The notes: generated by a model not told the origin, from the letters alone. Positions 16,184 to 25,144 are shown, counted from the first letter of the stretch. The stretch: DNA of 64,000 nucleotides from CAVYXZ01 sp965223835 (GCA_965223835.1 OZ245023.1:248001-312000); one strand, 5' to 3'. Made by a program: numbers and translations.

Positions 16184-17143
16184 CTACCCTGCGATTTCCA
16201 ACGACGCGACCTCTGCCGGGGTTAACGTCAAGTCAACATCCAGCAAGCAGTCATCTAGTTGTTCCAGATTGCGCGGGCCGATGATCGGCGACACCGGGAA
16301 CGACTGTGAGTATAGGTAGGCCAGGCCGATAGCCGTGACTGACGTTTCATAATGATCGGCCAGTTCCAGCACGCGTTTGAAACGGGCATCGTTGGTTGGG
16401 TTGTCATACTGTTGCTGATCTTTGGCGGTGCGCCGCTTTTCCGCGCGTTTCGTGAAATAGCCCCGCGCCTGCGCCGTGTAAGGCAACGCCGCCAGCCCGG
16501 TCTCACGATGGAATGCCAGCCCCTCAGTATCCAGCGCGACCGTTGTTTTATCGGCGATTTGATCGAGATTGGGCACCGCCAGACTCCACAGCGGTTGATT
16601 CGCCACAAATCCGGCCAGATCATGCGCCGCCGCGTATTCATTGGCCGCACGAATGCGGTCGATGGTCCAGTTGGAACACCCCAGATAGCGCAATTTCCCG
16701 GCCTGCACCAGATCATTGAGCACGCCCAGAATGTCGCCAACCGGGATATTGGGATCATCACGGTGCAGCCAGTACAGATCAATCACATCGGTTTGCAGAT
16801 ACTTCAGGCTGGTTTCAACATCCACCGTGATTTCGGCACGACTCAAGCGGGAGATGTGCATCGTCTTGAGATCGGGATGTCCGCCTTTGGTCGAGATGAT
16901 GATGTCAGTGCGATTGCCCCGCGCTTGCAACCAGTTGCCCAGCGTGCGTTCGCTGGCGTTGGCCCCATTGGGCAACCAATCGGCATAGACGCGGGCCGTA
17001 TCAATGACATTGCCGCCGTGCTCGACATACGCATCATACAGGCCAAAGGCATCAGTTTCGGGGATGGCTGAGCCATAGCTGCCGGTCCCCAGGCAGATCT
17101 GCGAAATCTTGAGGTCGGTGTTGGTTAGCGTCGTGTATTTCAT
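16184..17143 (-). CDS. aldo/keto reductase
   Basis: This 319-residue protein is an NADPH-linked aldo/keto reductase barrel. It starts MKYTTLTNTDLKISQICLG, has the catalytic Asp and Tyr in NVIDTARVYADW, the lysine in IISTKGGHP, the histidine in DLYWLHRDD, and the GCSNW strand. The cofactor-binding end is present (PIIGPRNLEQL). It reduces sugar or aldehyde carbonyls in the cytoplasm; the substrate is not evident. Length is normal for the YdhF/YajO-type subgroup. Confidence 0.9.
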   Translation of the reverse strand: MKYTTLTNTDLKISQICLGTGSYGSAIPETDAFGLYDAYVEHGGNVIDTARVYADWLPNGANASERTLGNWLQARGNRTDIIISTKGGHPDLKTMHISRLSRAEITVDVETSLKYLQTDVIDLYWLHRDDPNIPVGDILGVLNDLVQAGKLRYLGCSNWTIDRIRAANEYAAAHDLAGFVANQPLWSLAVPNLDQIADKTTVALDTEGLAFHRETGLAALPYTAQARGYFTKRAEKRRTAKDQQQYDNPTNDARFKRVLELADHYETSVTAIGLAYLYSQSFPVSPIIGPRNLEQLDDCLLDVDLTLTPAEVASLEIAG

Positions 17144-17195
17144 CCATTATCCCCCATGTGGTCGTCGGAGGATTGTACCGGAAAATCGGGGAAAA

Positions 17196-17291
17196 CCTCA
17201 CCCCCCGACCCCCTCTCCACCACCGCTGCGCGATCTGAGCATGCAGATGTGACCAATATCTTGCAGGTCGCTTGCTTTGGAGAGGGGGAGC
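17196..17291. repeat. REP-like palindromic element, copy 2
   Basis: CCCCCTCTCC at 17209-17218 is the exact reverse complement of GGAGAGGGGG at 17279-17288. The left side begins CCTCACCCCCC, as in copy 1 at 288. The arms are separated by about 60 bases of unique sequence, a longer insert than in the other copies. Confidence 0.5.
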
Positions 17292-17489
17292 CAAACACGA
17301 GTATTTGCCATCGTTGGAGGTGCAGGCGCAAAGGCGCAAAGAATTGTTGCAGCACGCAATGGGGGGCGTTTGCTGCTAGGTGCTGCACCGGAGCATAATA
17401 GTTCAACACCGGGAGCGCTAGGGATGCAGCGGTTCGCAGAGAGTACGACAGATTCCACAACATCAGGATAGCAGAAAGTGGAATGCGGC

Positions 17490-17511
17490 GGGTGTATATG
17501 TGTACCTTTTT
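17490..17511. promoter_or_regulatory. conserved GTGTATATGTGTACC box, copy 1
   Basis: This 22-base segment matches 20 of 22 bases at 43345-43366, although the surrounding sequence is unrelated. The second copy has the perfect palindrome GTACATATGTAC; here it is GTATATGTGTAC. Both end in CCTTTTT. It lies about 150 bases before the FGE-fold gene. A shared operator or the end of a small mobile repeat are both possible. Confidence 0.4.
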
Positions 17512-17662
17512 ACAGACACCGCATAGCATTTATGACTGTGAGTATTCGTGACTGGCTGCCCTGTGATCCAGCATGCCTACGATTGCCGGTCATAACTCCT
17601 TGAAAGCAATTATGATAATGGTTCCAATGCTCCTGCTCAGCTAATATCTGCTGGTAACTTGT

Positions 17663-18568
17663 ATGAAAATAATTTCCCTTTATCATAGCCGTCTCTTGCT
17701 CACCGCGATGAGTCTATCTATTGCAATAACACTAACCATTAAGGCTTTGGCACAAACCCATAAAGTCGGAGACATCATTTTAGATGAATTTGGGATAGAA
17801 ATGGTATACGTACCCAGTGGAACATATACACTGGGCATAGATCAAGAACAACTTTGGGTATTATGCGATCAGAGAGGCGAGCCTGACCCTGATCAGTGTG
17901 TTCAAATCATTCAAGAAGAAACGGGAGCAACCTATCGTCAAACAGTAGATATCCAGCCATTTTGGATAGATCGTTTTGAGGTGACAATTGAACAATTCAA
18001 TGAGTTTTGTGGATTAAACGCAAATACTGACATTGATGATTGTATTGGCACACTTAGCGATGCAGAACTTTCATTAGCTCCAATTCAACCGCAAGTCGCC
18101 ATCTCATGGTATGCCGCTAACTTCATCTGTAATCAGCGGAATGCTAGATTACCAACCGAAGCCGAGTGGGAATATGCTGCAAGTGGCCCTGAAAACTCTG
18201 TGTTTGCTTGGGGTGACACTTTTGATCCAGATTTTATTCATTCCTCTGATCCACAATACACAAGAACCTATCCTGTCGGTTCAATACCTGAGAACGTAAG
18301 CTGGGTAGGGGCATTCGACTTGACTGGAAATGTAGAAGAATGGGTAGAAGATCGTTTCAGTGTTCGAATTCTGTTAAATGTCAAGCCGGAAGATCGGTTA
18401 CCGTCAACAACCATTAATACACTGGAATTCTCCCGTGTCACAAAAGGTGGCTTCTGGAACAGTACGTTTTGGGGTTTGACAAATTTCTATCGTCGACAAG
18501 CGACTAGCCCAGAAGTGATGAGTCCAAATATCGGTTTTCGATGTGCACGGTCACTCATAGCTGGCTAA
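17663..18568 (+). CDS. secreted FGE/SUMF1-fold protein, catalytically inactive
   Basis: This 301-residue protein has a signal peptide (LLLTAMSLSIAITLTIKALA, cleavage near residue 30) and then an FGE fold: MVYVPSGTYTLGID, IDRFEVTIEQFNEFC, ARLPTEAEWEYAA, LTGNVEEWVEDR, VTKGGFWN, IGFRCARS. The catalytic cysteine pair that follows GGxW in true FGEs is absent. An insertion with QRGEPDPDQC near residues 70-80 resembles the divergent, lectin-like members of the family. The gene is clearly AT-richer than its neighbours, suggesting later arrival. It probably binds something outside the cell; the partner is unknown. Confidence 0.75.
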   Translation: MKIISLYHSRLLLTAMSLSIAITLTIKALAQTHKVGDIILDEFGIEMVYVPSGTYTLGIDQEQLWVLCDQRGEPDPDQCVQIIQEETGATYRQTVDIQPFWIDRFEVTIEQFNEFCGLNANTDIDDCIGTLSDAELSLAPIQPQVAISWYAANFICNQRNARLPTEAEWEYAASGPENSVFAWGDTFDPDFIHSSDPQYTRTYPVGSIPENVSWVGAFDLTGNVEEWVEDRFSVRILLNVKPEDRLPSTTINTLEFSRVTKGGFWNSTFWGLTNFYRRQATSPEVMSPNIGFRCARSLIAG

Positions 18569-18711
18569 TATAGATTAAGACCTGCTTTGTCCATAAACAG
18601 GGGTATTCCCTGTGCCATCTCGTTCGCTCTACCCCGCGAACAGGTGGTGACTTTGGAGGCAATGGACTCTAAACTGCTATAATGGAGTCGAATCGTTTTG
18701 GAGTACACTCA

Positions 18712-18963
18712 ATGACTGTTGCACAACCTGAGACGTTATTCTCCGAAATTATCGACTTTCTGGCGTCAACACCCACGCCGCAACACATAATCGCCTTTAA
18801 GCCGTCTGACCAACTGGAGCAACGCCTGAGCGATTTACTCCAAAAGAACCGTGAGGATGCCCTGTCACTTGAAGAGCGTGATGAACTCGATGAATTTGTG
18901 CGGATGAATCATTTTCTGAATATGTTGAAGATTCGCGCCCGGCAAAAGCTTGAGGGCGCATGA
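18712..18963 (+). CDS. small acidic helical partner of HNH nuclease
   Basis: This 83-residue protein is helical and acidic, with the pattern IIAFKPSDQLEQRLSDLL, then LSLEERDELDEF and HFLNMLKIRARQKL. From memory, this family often precedes an HNH endonuclease gene in cyanobacteria and Chloroflexota, as here, where the two overlap by four bases (ATGA). An orphan relative is at 51521-51742. ATG 18712 has GGAG eight bases upstream; ten further in-frame codons upstream lack such a site. A toxin-antitoxin role is inference only. Confidence 0.7.
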   Translation: MTVAQPETLFSEIIDFLASTPTPQHIIAFKPSDQLEQRLSDLLQKNREDALSLEERDELDEFVRMNHFLNMLKIRARQKLEGA

Positions 18964-19382
18964 CCTACGTTAGCGCGGATCTCCGACGATCTGTTGTTGA
19001 GCGAGCCGGAAACTGCTGCGAATATTGTCGCCTCAGCCAGGAAGACAACACGTTCTCATTTCAGATCGATCATGTCATTGCCGAGAAACATGAGGGTGAA
19101 ACGATTTTAGAAAATTTATCGCTGAGTTGTCCGAACTGCAATGTCTTCAAAGGCAGCGATATTGCGTCGATTGACAAAGAAACTGGACAATTAACCGCGT
19201 TATACAACTCGCGTACTCAGCATTGGGACGATCACTTTACGTTGAATGGCGCGATTATTGCACCCCTCACTCCCGAAGGCCGTGTCACTGTTCGCCTGTT
19301 AAAACTCAATCGCATTGAACACGTTGATGAACGGCAGGGGCTAATTGACCTGGGTCGCTATCCCTGCAAACATCCTGAATAA
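18960..19382 (+). CDS. HNH endonuclease
   Basis: This 140-residue protein has a complete HNH zinc-finger nuclease core. CEYC binds zinc with the later CPNC; IDHVIAEKHEG supplies the catalytic histidine; LSLSCPNCNVFKGSD supplies the Asn and the lysine-containing helix. The C terminus is a short extension (TVRLLKLNRIEHVDERQ) common in this family. It would cut DNA in the cytoplasm. It starts inside the preceding gene's stop codon, so the two proteins are made in fixed ratio. Confidence 0.88.
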   Translation: MTYVSADLRRSVVERAGNCCEYCRLSQEDNTFSFQIDHVIAEKHEGETILENLSLSCPNCNVFKGSDIASIDKETGQLTALYNSRTQHWDDHFTLNGAIIAPLTPEGRVTVRLLKLNRIEHVDERQGLIDLGRYPCKHPE

Positions 19383-19429
19383 TCCTCATAATTTGAAACA
19401 TTCTCTGCGCTGTCCCAAACATCTCACGT

Positions 19430-20644
19430 CTAATCCGGCGGATCGCCCCAATCGGGGACTTCCAGACGTTCGCCATCGCGCAGGGCGGATTGATGGGCGG
19501 TCACACCCATCGCCATGTAACGGGCGGCTTCCCAGGCATGGATGGCAGGGCGGCGTTCGTTGGCAACGGCATCGACAAATTCGTGAGTCAGGTGCGGGTG
19601 ACTGCCCCCGTGCCCGCTGTTGAAGGCTTTTGCCGTTTTGTCCACCGCAGACCACGCCGCGACGACTTCCGGCGGCAGCGGGTCCACCATGTCCTCACGA
19701 GTTAGCTGCACCGTCACCGGTGCTTCGCGGCGACCATCGGGATAGCGGCCATTGTACTGCCAGCGGCCCTCGGCATACACGCCCATCGTACCCACAACGC
19801 GACCCGTTTCTTCTTCCGCGCCGAAATGCCCGCCACATTCGCGGAACTCGATAATGCGGGCGGTTGCGCCATTGCTCATCTCGAACAGCGCGACCTCGTT
19901 GGAGAACGCCGCGTTCGCAAAAAAGTCATCATTCGTCGCGTTGCGATAGCCATAGGCCGTGACCCGCAGCGCGTGGGCACCCATTACCGACACCGGATAG
20001 GCACAGGAATGTGTCGGATAATGCATGGGACCATCTTTGATGCCGCGTTCAGTATAGCCCTGCTGGATTCTCGGCCACTCCTGCCCGATACTTGACCCGG
20101 TGCGTTTACGCTGCACCTCACGCAAGTTCGCGCCGGGATGGTCAACATCGTGGAAGTATTCGGCTTCGACATGCACGAAATCGCCAAAGGCCCCTTCCCG
20201 CGCTTTGCGCCGACAAAACATGTGATCGGGACGATAGTACGAGGTTTCCCCCAGCATAAAATGTTTACCGGTGCGCTGTGTGGTTTCAATAATTTTGTCG
20301 CACCATTCCAGCATTTCCTCACCGGACGGCAGCGAGATCACCGGCACCGCACTGTAGACATGCTTTCCGGATTCCAGCGCTTGAATGCACTGCGGCGCAT
20401 GGAGCCAGGGCTGCGTGATAATCACCAGCGCGTCCAGGTCCGCCGCGCAAATGTCGTCTAAACTGGTGAAGCAATCTTCGGGCCGGAGTTTTTTGGCCCA
20501 GGCGGGATCATCGGCGAAATGCGCCACCCGATCCGGCTCCCGATCACACAACGCCATGCGATCCACCGCTGGATGTTGCATATATAAATTGGCAAACGCC
20601 CGCCCAAAACTGCCCAGCCCAACCATACCGATGCTAATGCCCAT
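19430..20644 (-). CDS. Gfo/Idh/MocA-family oxidoreductase
   Basis: This 404-residue NAD(P)-dependent enzyme has the Rossmann start GISIGMVGLGSFGRAFA and DALVIITQPWLHAPQCIQALESGKHVYSAVP, the family's substrate-lysine region with unusual spacing. The C-terminal domain includes GGSHPHLTHEFVDA and ends with YMAMGVTAHQSALRDGE, typical of members acting on inositol or sugar derivatives. ATG 20644 starts the Rossmann strand; 21 upstream in-frame codons are unlike the family. It is followed, after a palindrome, by a ceramidase-like gene on the same strand. Confidence 0.87.
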   Translation of the reverse strand: MGISIGMVGLGSFGRAFANLYMQHPAVDRMALCDREPDRVAHFADDPAWAKKLRPEDCFTSLDDICAADLDALVIITQPWLHAPQCIQALESGKHVYSAVPVISLPSGEEMLEWCDKIIETTQRTGKHFMLGETSYYRPDHMFCRRKAREGAFGDFVHVEAEYFHDVDHPGANLREVQRKRTGSSIGQEWPRIQQGYTERGIKDGPMHYPTHSCAYPVSVMGAHALRVTAYGYRNATNDDFFANAAFSNEVALFEMSNGATARIIEFRECGGHFGAEEETGRVVGTMGVYAEGRWQYNGRYPDGRREAPVTVQLTREDMVDPLPPEVVAAWSAVDKTAKAFNSGHGGSHPHLTHEFVDAVANERRPAIHAWEAARYMAMGVTAHQSALRDGERLEVPDWGDPPD

Positions 20645-20683
20645 TGTTGCCTGCCTCTGCTGATATTGATATAAACAATTTAC

Positions 20684-20744
20684 CTCACCCCTGCTCACTA
20701 CGCTCACTGTCCCCTCTCCATTGCGATGGAGAGAGGGGGTGAGG
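20684..20744. repeat. REP-like palindromic element, copy 3
   Basis: CCTCACCCC (20684-20692) pairs exactly with GGGGTGAGG (20736-20744), with inner arms CCCTCTCC and GGAGAGAGGG. The same outer arms occur in copy 1 at 288. It fills the spacer between two minus-strand genes and could also attenuate read-through. Confidence 0.6.
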
Positions 20745-20749
20745 TTTGC

Positions 20750-22147
20750 TCAACCTATAATCGCCCCAACCTGCGCCTGCGCAAAGGCGATGCTCCCCGC
20801 CAGACAATCCGGCGCGTAGGGCGTCAAATCAGCCTGATACAAATCCCCTTCATACATATCGGCGGGCACGACATAGCTGGCGGAGCCGTTCACCAGATTG
20901 CCGACCAGCAGCAGATCGTCGGGGAACGCCGCCCGCAGTTCGATTTGGAAATCAGAATACATCTCATTCGGCGTGGTCACGATCACGATGTCACCCAGTC
21001 GCCAGAACGTAAACGTCACGTCCGTATGCGTGCCATCACCGACGCGCCGCCGCGAGGCAATGCGCCGAAAATAACGTTCCTTCAGCACGCGGTCATCGGT
21101 TGCGGCCCACAGCGCTTCAAACTCCGCCAGTGTCGGCCACTCCGGTTTGATGGGCATAGCAAAGGGAGCCTGCTGCGTAACCATCTGGCGCATGCGGGGG
21201 GTTTCTTCTAACGGGCCAGGCCGCCAGTATGCCAACCGTGCGCCCGATTCTTTGATACCGCCGTAATTAAGTTGCTCACCGGCGGGGATCATCCCCGCCA
21301 GCGTGGACAGCGCGGCATAACCCACTTGCCGGCCCTGGCGTTCGGCGACTGCGACGTGCCCCTGATGACAATCGCGGGCGCTTAGTTCGCCTGATGCACC
21401 TTGCAGAAACAGACAGGGTGCACCGCCGGTATCTCGCTCAACGGTGGTGCGCAACGTGCCCACAAAATCCGGTGAAATGAGGGCATTTTCCCAGGCCAAC
21501 GTCGTGGGGTGACAGGCATAATTGACGATGGTGCCAATAATCTGACCGGAATCACGCGCCGTGATGCGCCCCACTAAGAGTGTATCGTCGGCGGTGCCAT
21601 GCGGATTAAAGCCACAGGCGAAATGGCGTTCGGCATCCAGTTGTAAATCGCGATTCTGGGCCAGATTGCAACGACCCGCAGCGACGGTTAACTGGGCGGG
21701 CACGGCGCTGGCAACGGCAGCCTGCGTCGCGCTTATCAAAGCATCCCGAATGGTCGCGATGTACGGCGCGATCATCTTGCCACCGGGCAGGTCCGCTTTG
21801 CCGCGATCTAAAGGTGGCGCCGCGTGGGTATGCGCCACTGACAGCAGCACATTTTCGGTTTGCCCGGCAATACCGGCTGCCTCCGCGATGGCCCCCAGAT
21901 AATCAGCCCACAGATCAGTCCCGTTGATCCAGGCGGCGTCAATGCTGACGATCACTCTTGTGGGACCCGAATCGGGCACAATCGCCAGCGCGGTGACGGT
22001 CAATGGCATATGAATGCCGGCAGCGGTATCGTGTAGAGCCGCACCCCACGCCCGGTTATAGATGCCTACCGGCGGCGTGATGTCGGCCCGCGCCAGCCCC
22101 ATACGTCCCAGATAGGTTGCCGGTTTGATCGGTGCCAGTGTATCCAT
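20750..22147 (-). CDS. neutral/alkaline ceramidase N-domain-like protein
   Basis: This 465-residue protein matches the N-terminal domain of neutral/alkaline non-lysosomal ceramidases: GLARADITPPVGIYNRAWG, VIVSIDAAW, LSVAHTHAAPP with metal-binding histidines, VNYACHPTTLAWEN, and FLQGASGELSARD. The usual C-terminal domain and a signal peptide are missing. In many bacteria such short forms sit in sugar-utilisation clusters, and their real substrate is unproven. ATG 22147 has GGAGG five bases upstream; a 15-codon extension has no such site. Its upstream neighbour on the same strand is unclear. Confidence 0.8.
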   Translation of the reverse strand: MDTLAPIKPATYLGRMGLARADITPPVGIYNRAWGAALHDTAAGIHMPLTVTALAIVPDSGPTRVIVSIDAAWINGTDLWADYLGAIAEAAGIAGQTENVLLSVAHTHAAPPLDRGKADLPGGKMIAPYIATIRDALISATQAAVASAVPAQLTVAAGRCNLAQNRDLQLDAERHFACGFNPHGTADDTLLVGRITARDSGQIIGTIVNYACHPTTLAWENALISPDFVGTLRTTVERDTGGAPCLFLQGASGELSARDCHQGHVAVAERQGRQVGYAALSTLAGMIPAGEQLNYGGIKESGARLAYWRPGPLEETPRMRQMVTQQAPFAMPIKPEWPTLAEFEALWAATDDRVLKERYFRRIASRRRVGDGTHTDVTFTFWRLGDIVIVTTPNEMYSDFQIELRAAFPDDLLLVGNLVNGSASYVVPADMYEGDLYQADLTPYAPDCLAGSIAFAQAQVGAIIG

Positions 22148-22350
22148 GTTGCCTCCATTCGCTGCGGATGTGCCGGGGATTATGGCGCACAATCGCCACT
22201 TTTCACACTGGAATCCTTCGCTCTGATTAGCAGTATGTTCGCCGCCGGGTCATGAGTCAGGTATGATAACGTCATTTAAGGTGGCAACGTCCAGCGGACT
22301 GATTGGCTGGCGCGGATGCCGTTGATGGTGGTAAGCAACTGGAGGAAATC

Positions 22351-22809
22351 ATGAGTGAAAATTGGCGTGAGAATGGCGTGCGCATCGTCAAGGGTAGTGA
22401 TCTCGACAGCAACACGCCGCAGACACCGGGCATGACGCGGGCTGCCGCGATTAATCAAGCCAAAGCGGGGGCCAACAAGCTGTGGGCCGGGACAGTGAAT
22501 ATCAACCCCAATGCCAAAACCGGGGCGCACCATCATGGTGAACTGGAAAGCGTGATTTATGTCGTTAGTGGCCGCGCCCGGATGCGCTGGGGCGAAAACC
22601 TTGAATATTACGCGGAGGCCGAGGCCGGTGATTTCATCTTCATCCCACCGTTTGTGCCGCATCAAGAGATCAACGCGCTGCCCGATGAACCACTCATGTG
22701 CGTGCTGGTGCGCAGCGACCAGGAGCCGATTGTCGTCAACCTGGATATAGAGCCGGTGGAAGTACCGGAGGAGATCTGGATTGGGCCAAATCACCCCGGT
22801 GCGGAGTAA
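22351..22809 (+). CDS. cupin-domain protein
   Basis: This 152-residue protein is a single cupin barrel. Cupin motif 1 is GAHHHGELESVIYVVSGRARMRWG without gaps, giving three metal-binding histidines and a glutamate. Motif 2 is GDFIFIPPFVPHQEINA, giving the fourth histidine. Such proteins isomerise sugars or bind small ligands; the specific role is unknown. The start at ATG 22351 is fixed by GGAGG six bases upstream. It is divergent from the ceramidase-like gene. Confidence 0.87.
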   Translation: MSENWRENGVRIVKGSDLDSNTPQTPGMTRAAAINQAKAGANKLWAGTVNINPNAKTGAHHHGELESVIYVVSGRARMRWGENLEYYAEAEAGDFIFIPPFVPHQEINALPDEPLMCVLVRSDQEPIVVNLDIEPVEVPEEIWIGPNHPGAE

Positions 22810-23268
22810 GGTTGGCTATATAACAATGCGTTAAGAAATCTATCTGGTCGATCAACAAGGTACAACAGAAAAAGTGCTGGGTGCTGAGTCTTCGAACTAG
22901 CATTTGCCACCGGTCAACGAATTACCCGGCTGAATTGCAAAACTCTGCGGGTTGAGTCCCGCCGGGACTTGAATTTATCAGAAAGTGATTTTAATCACTG
23001 GCGACAAGAACGCTCATACTTTATCGGATGAAGCAGTAATCTCTGTCGAAAACGATATGGAGAAGCGAAAACGAATCCGAAGGGTAGATATTGCGGCTTT
23101 GGTCTGCTGGAACAGGCGCACGGCCCGCTGCTTAACATACATCATAGCTATCTGAATTCACTTCTCCAAAAGCTTACGTGGAAATTGCTCTTACGCAGAT
23201 CGACCCCAATTTGTACTCAAACACTGGGTCACAACTACTGCCTGCAAACTCAAAGAGCGTCTGGTCAG
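22810..23268. other. gene-free spacer with solo IS-end-like sequence
   Basis: No gene is supported in these 459 bases. TTATCGGATGAAGCA at 23021-23035 matches 14 of 15 bases of the right inverted repeat of the IS630-type element at 59554-60678. The short in-frame run before it (FNHWRQERSY) could be a transposase tail but is too short to call. A tRNA T-arm-like patch near 22942 has no surrounding cloverleaf. Confidence 0.4.
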
Positions 23269-23751
23269 TTAGAAAGTATCCCAGACTGCTTGCTCGTCAG
23301 GATCACCCGGATCACGGTAGATATTGAAATTCACCGTATCCTGTGCCCAATTTTGTGCTTCCCAAAAAGCCAACGCATCGGGTTCATCAACGGCAACCCG
23401 AGTCGTCACAACACTTGCCCCGTCTTGTTTCAGTCGCTTGACTGCCTGCTGAACCAAAACTCTCTTCTGTTCCCCGTAGCCATCTTGAGCGAATAATTCT
23501 TCAATTTCGCCGAGCAACCCACCCTGAATCGGGTGTTTTAACAATACGAACTGTATGTAAGCCACCAGCTCTCCATCGTTTTCTGCAATCCAGCAATGAC
23601 AATCTTCATGCCTGGCATACTGTTTCAGATTGCTGAGTATGCGCGCCGAATTTGCTGTGTTCAATGGATACCCGACTGCGCGGATACAGGCTTCATTGTA
23701 CAGGGCAAGAACACGGTCAGCTTCCTGCACTTTCATAGGACGTATGTGCAT
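23269..23751 (-). CDS. GNAT-family N-acetyltransferase
   Basis: This 160-residue protein has a GNAT fold: MHIRPMKVQEADRVLALYNEA at the N terminus, CWIAENDGELVAYIQFVLL as strand 4, then a loop EELFAQDGYGEQKRVLVQQAVKRLKQDG that takes the place of the usual Q/R-x-x-G-x-G/A acetyl-CoA loop, and ALAFWEAQNW near the end. The acetyl-CoA loop is therefore atypical (DGYGEQKR). The start at ATG 23751 has GGAG about eight bases upstream. The substrate is unknown. Confidence 0.75.
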   Translation of the reverse strand: MHIRPMKVQEADRVLALYNEACIRAVGYPLNTANSARILSNLKQYARHEDCHCWIAENDGELVAYIQFVLLKHPIQGGLLGEIEELFAQDGYGEQKRVLVQQAVKRLKQDGASVVTTRVAVDEPDALAFWEAQNWAQDTVNFNIYRDPGDPDEQAVWDTF

Positions 23752-24073
23752 TGTTTTATCTCCATATCTTATTTGAATTGATTGACAGTTGGTGTATAGC
23801 AGGTTGGAGATGGGGGGCGCACGCGACCTCAAAACAACGACAGAAATAGTCGATTGAGTGATAGAGAATATGGCGGGGCTAGCTGACCGAGGTTGTTTAG
23901 TTAGGGATTAACATCGACGGTACATCATGTTCACCTACTATCAATTTTCAACTCATCAAAATATACCAGATCTTTCTAACAAATAAGCAATGTCTGTCCT
24001 GAACTGAGGTTTTGTAAGCAAACGGGGACTCCAACCTGCGGAATCCCCGTTCAATTTTAGATTGTTCTAGCAC
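23752..24073. other. gene-free spacer with terminator
   Basis: The 322 bases between two minus-strand genes hold no supported gene. The right end contains a strong hairpin (24021-24051); the remainder is AT-rich and probably carries the promoter for the GNAT gene. Confidence 0.5.
24021..24051 (-). terminator. hairpin terminator after Lipoprotein_15 gene
   Basis: AACGGGGA (24021-24028) pairs with TCCCCGTT (24044-24051), with further inner pairing around the loop. It lies 22 bases past the stop of the minus-strand gene at 24074. The following minus-strand bases are only weakly T-rich. Confidence 0.6.
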
Positions 24074-25144
24074 TTATGGCGCGACGACAAACCACACATC
24101 GCCCGCACCCTGACCGTTGACGTCGCCAGGGGCTTCATCATTGACGAAGAAGTACAGCGGCATCCCGTTGTAAGTCACTTGCAGCCGATTGTTATCTTCA
24201 CGGGTGATGCTGCCGATTTCACCCATAACACCATCCGCGCCCACCAGTCGATCACCGTCCAGTGCCCGCAGTTCCGGCCAGTTTTCCAGACAGGTTTCGG
24301 TACAATTGCTGACGCCGGGTTCATCATTGGCGAAGGTGTAGAGCGTCATGCCATTGGGCGCAACCAGAAAATCGCCGAGTTCGTCATTGTTGCTGATGAG
24401 CAGCGTTTCCGGAGAGATGGTCCACCAGTTATCACCGCGTCCTTCCCCGGTGATGTCACCACGCACTTCGTCCTGAACGAAATAGTACAGCGGCCAGGAA
24501 TTGTATGTCACTTGCAGTGTGCCATCGGTGCGTTCAACCGTGCCCAACCGACCATCCAGACGTGGATCACCGGCCAGCGCGTCCATATCTTCAACCAGCA
24601 GCGGCGGCCAGTTTTCGGCACACTGATCGTAGCAGGTGCTCTCACCCATTTCATCGGGCGCAAAACGATACAGCGTCATGCCGTTGGTCCCCACCAGAAT
24701 GTGACCCAGTTCGGCGTTCTTCTGTGGATAAACCACCTGGGCCGGGTCAATCACCCACCAGACATCGCCAACCGCCTGACCCAGCGTGTCGCCGGGGGCT
24801 TCGTCACGCTGCCAGTAATAGAGTGGCAGGCCGTTATAGGTGGCGATCATGGTATCTTCAGTGTAGGGAACCGCGCCAAATTCACCGAGAATGCCATCGG
24901 CTACGGTTACATCGTCCGCGCTCTCAACCAACAAGGGCGGCCAGCGCTCGGCACATGAGTCAAAACAGACGCTTTCGTCCAGCGGGTCACGCGTAAACAT
25001 ATAGAGTGTCAGGCCGTTCTCGCCAATCAGAAACTCACCGAGTTCATCGGTGCTGCCGACGCTGATGAGCGGGTCCTGCGCCGTGACCGGCAATACCACC
25101 GATAGCAAAAACATCATCAATAAAACATACCGCAGTTTAAACAT
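24074..25144 (-). CDS. exported protein of three Lipoprotein_15 repeats
   Basis: This 356-residue protein has a signal peptide (YVLLMMFLLSVVLPVTAQ) and three tandem copies of the secreted repeat known as Lipoprotein_15. The copies begin at about residues 30, 140 and 250 with GLTLYMFTRD, GMTLYRFAPD and GMTLYTFAND. Each carries a C-x3-C-x3-W motif (CFDSCAERWP and equivalents) and a closing GLPLYYWQRDEAPGD-like strand. The signal ends SVVLPVTAQD without a lipobox cysteine, so it is probably secreted, not lipid-anchored. The function of the family is unknown. Confidence 0.85.
   Translation of the reverse strand: MFKLRYVLLMMFLLSVVLPVTAQDPLISVGSTDELGEFLIGENGLTLYMFTRDPLDESVCFDSCAERWPPLLVESADDVTVADGILGEFGAVPYTEDTMIATYNGLPLYYWQRDEAPGDTLGQAVGDVWWVIDPAQVVYPQKNAELGHILVGTNGMTLYRFAPDEMGESTCYDQCAENWPPLLVEDMDALAGDPRLDGRLGTVERTDGTLQVTYNSWPLYYFVQDEVRGDITGEGRGDNWWTISPETLLISNNDELGDFLVAPNGMTLYTFANDEPGVSNCTETCLENWPELRALDGDRLVGADGVMGEIGSITREDNNRLQVTYNGMPLYFFVNDEAPGDVNGQGAGDVWFVVAP

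Larger units (their letters stand above)
17144..17662. other. gene-free spacer of about 520 bases
   Basis: No coding sequence can be supported here. The stretch holds the second REP-like palindrome (17196-17291), a short C/G-rich tract, the conserved GTGTATATGTGTACC box (17490-17511), and probably the promoter of the AT-rich FGE-fold gene at 17663. Open frames across it lack start signals and family features. Confidence 0.5.

Noticed and set aside
22930..22965. tRNA T-arm-like patch GCGGGTTGAGTCCCGC
   Set aside because: The loop has six bases, not seven, and no anticodon arm or acceptor stem can be built around it.
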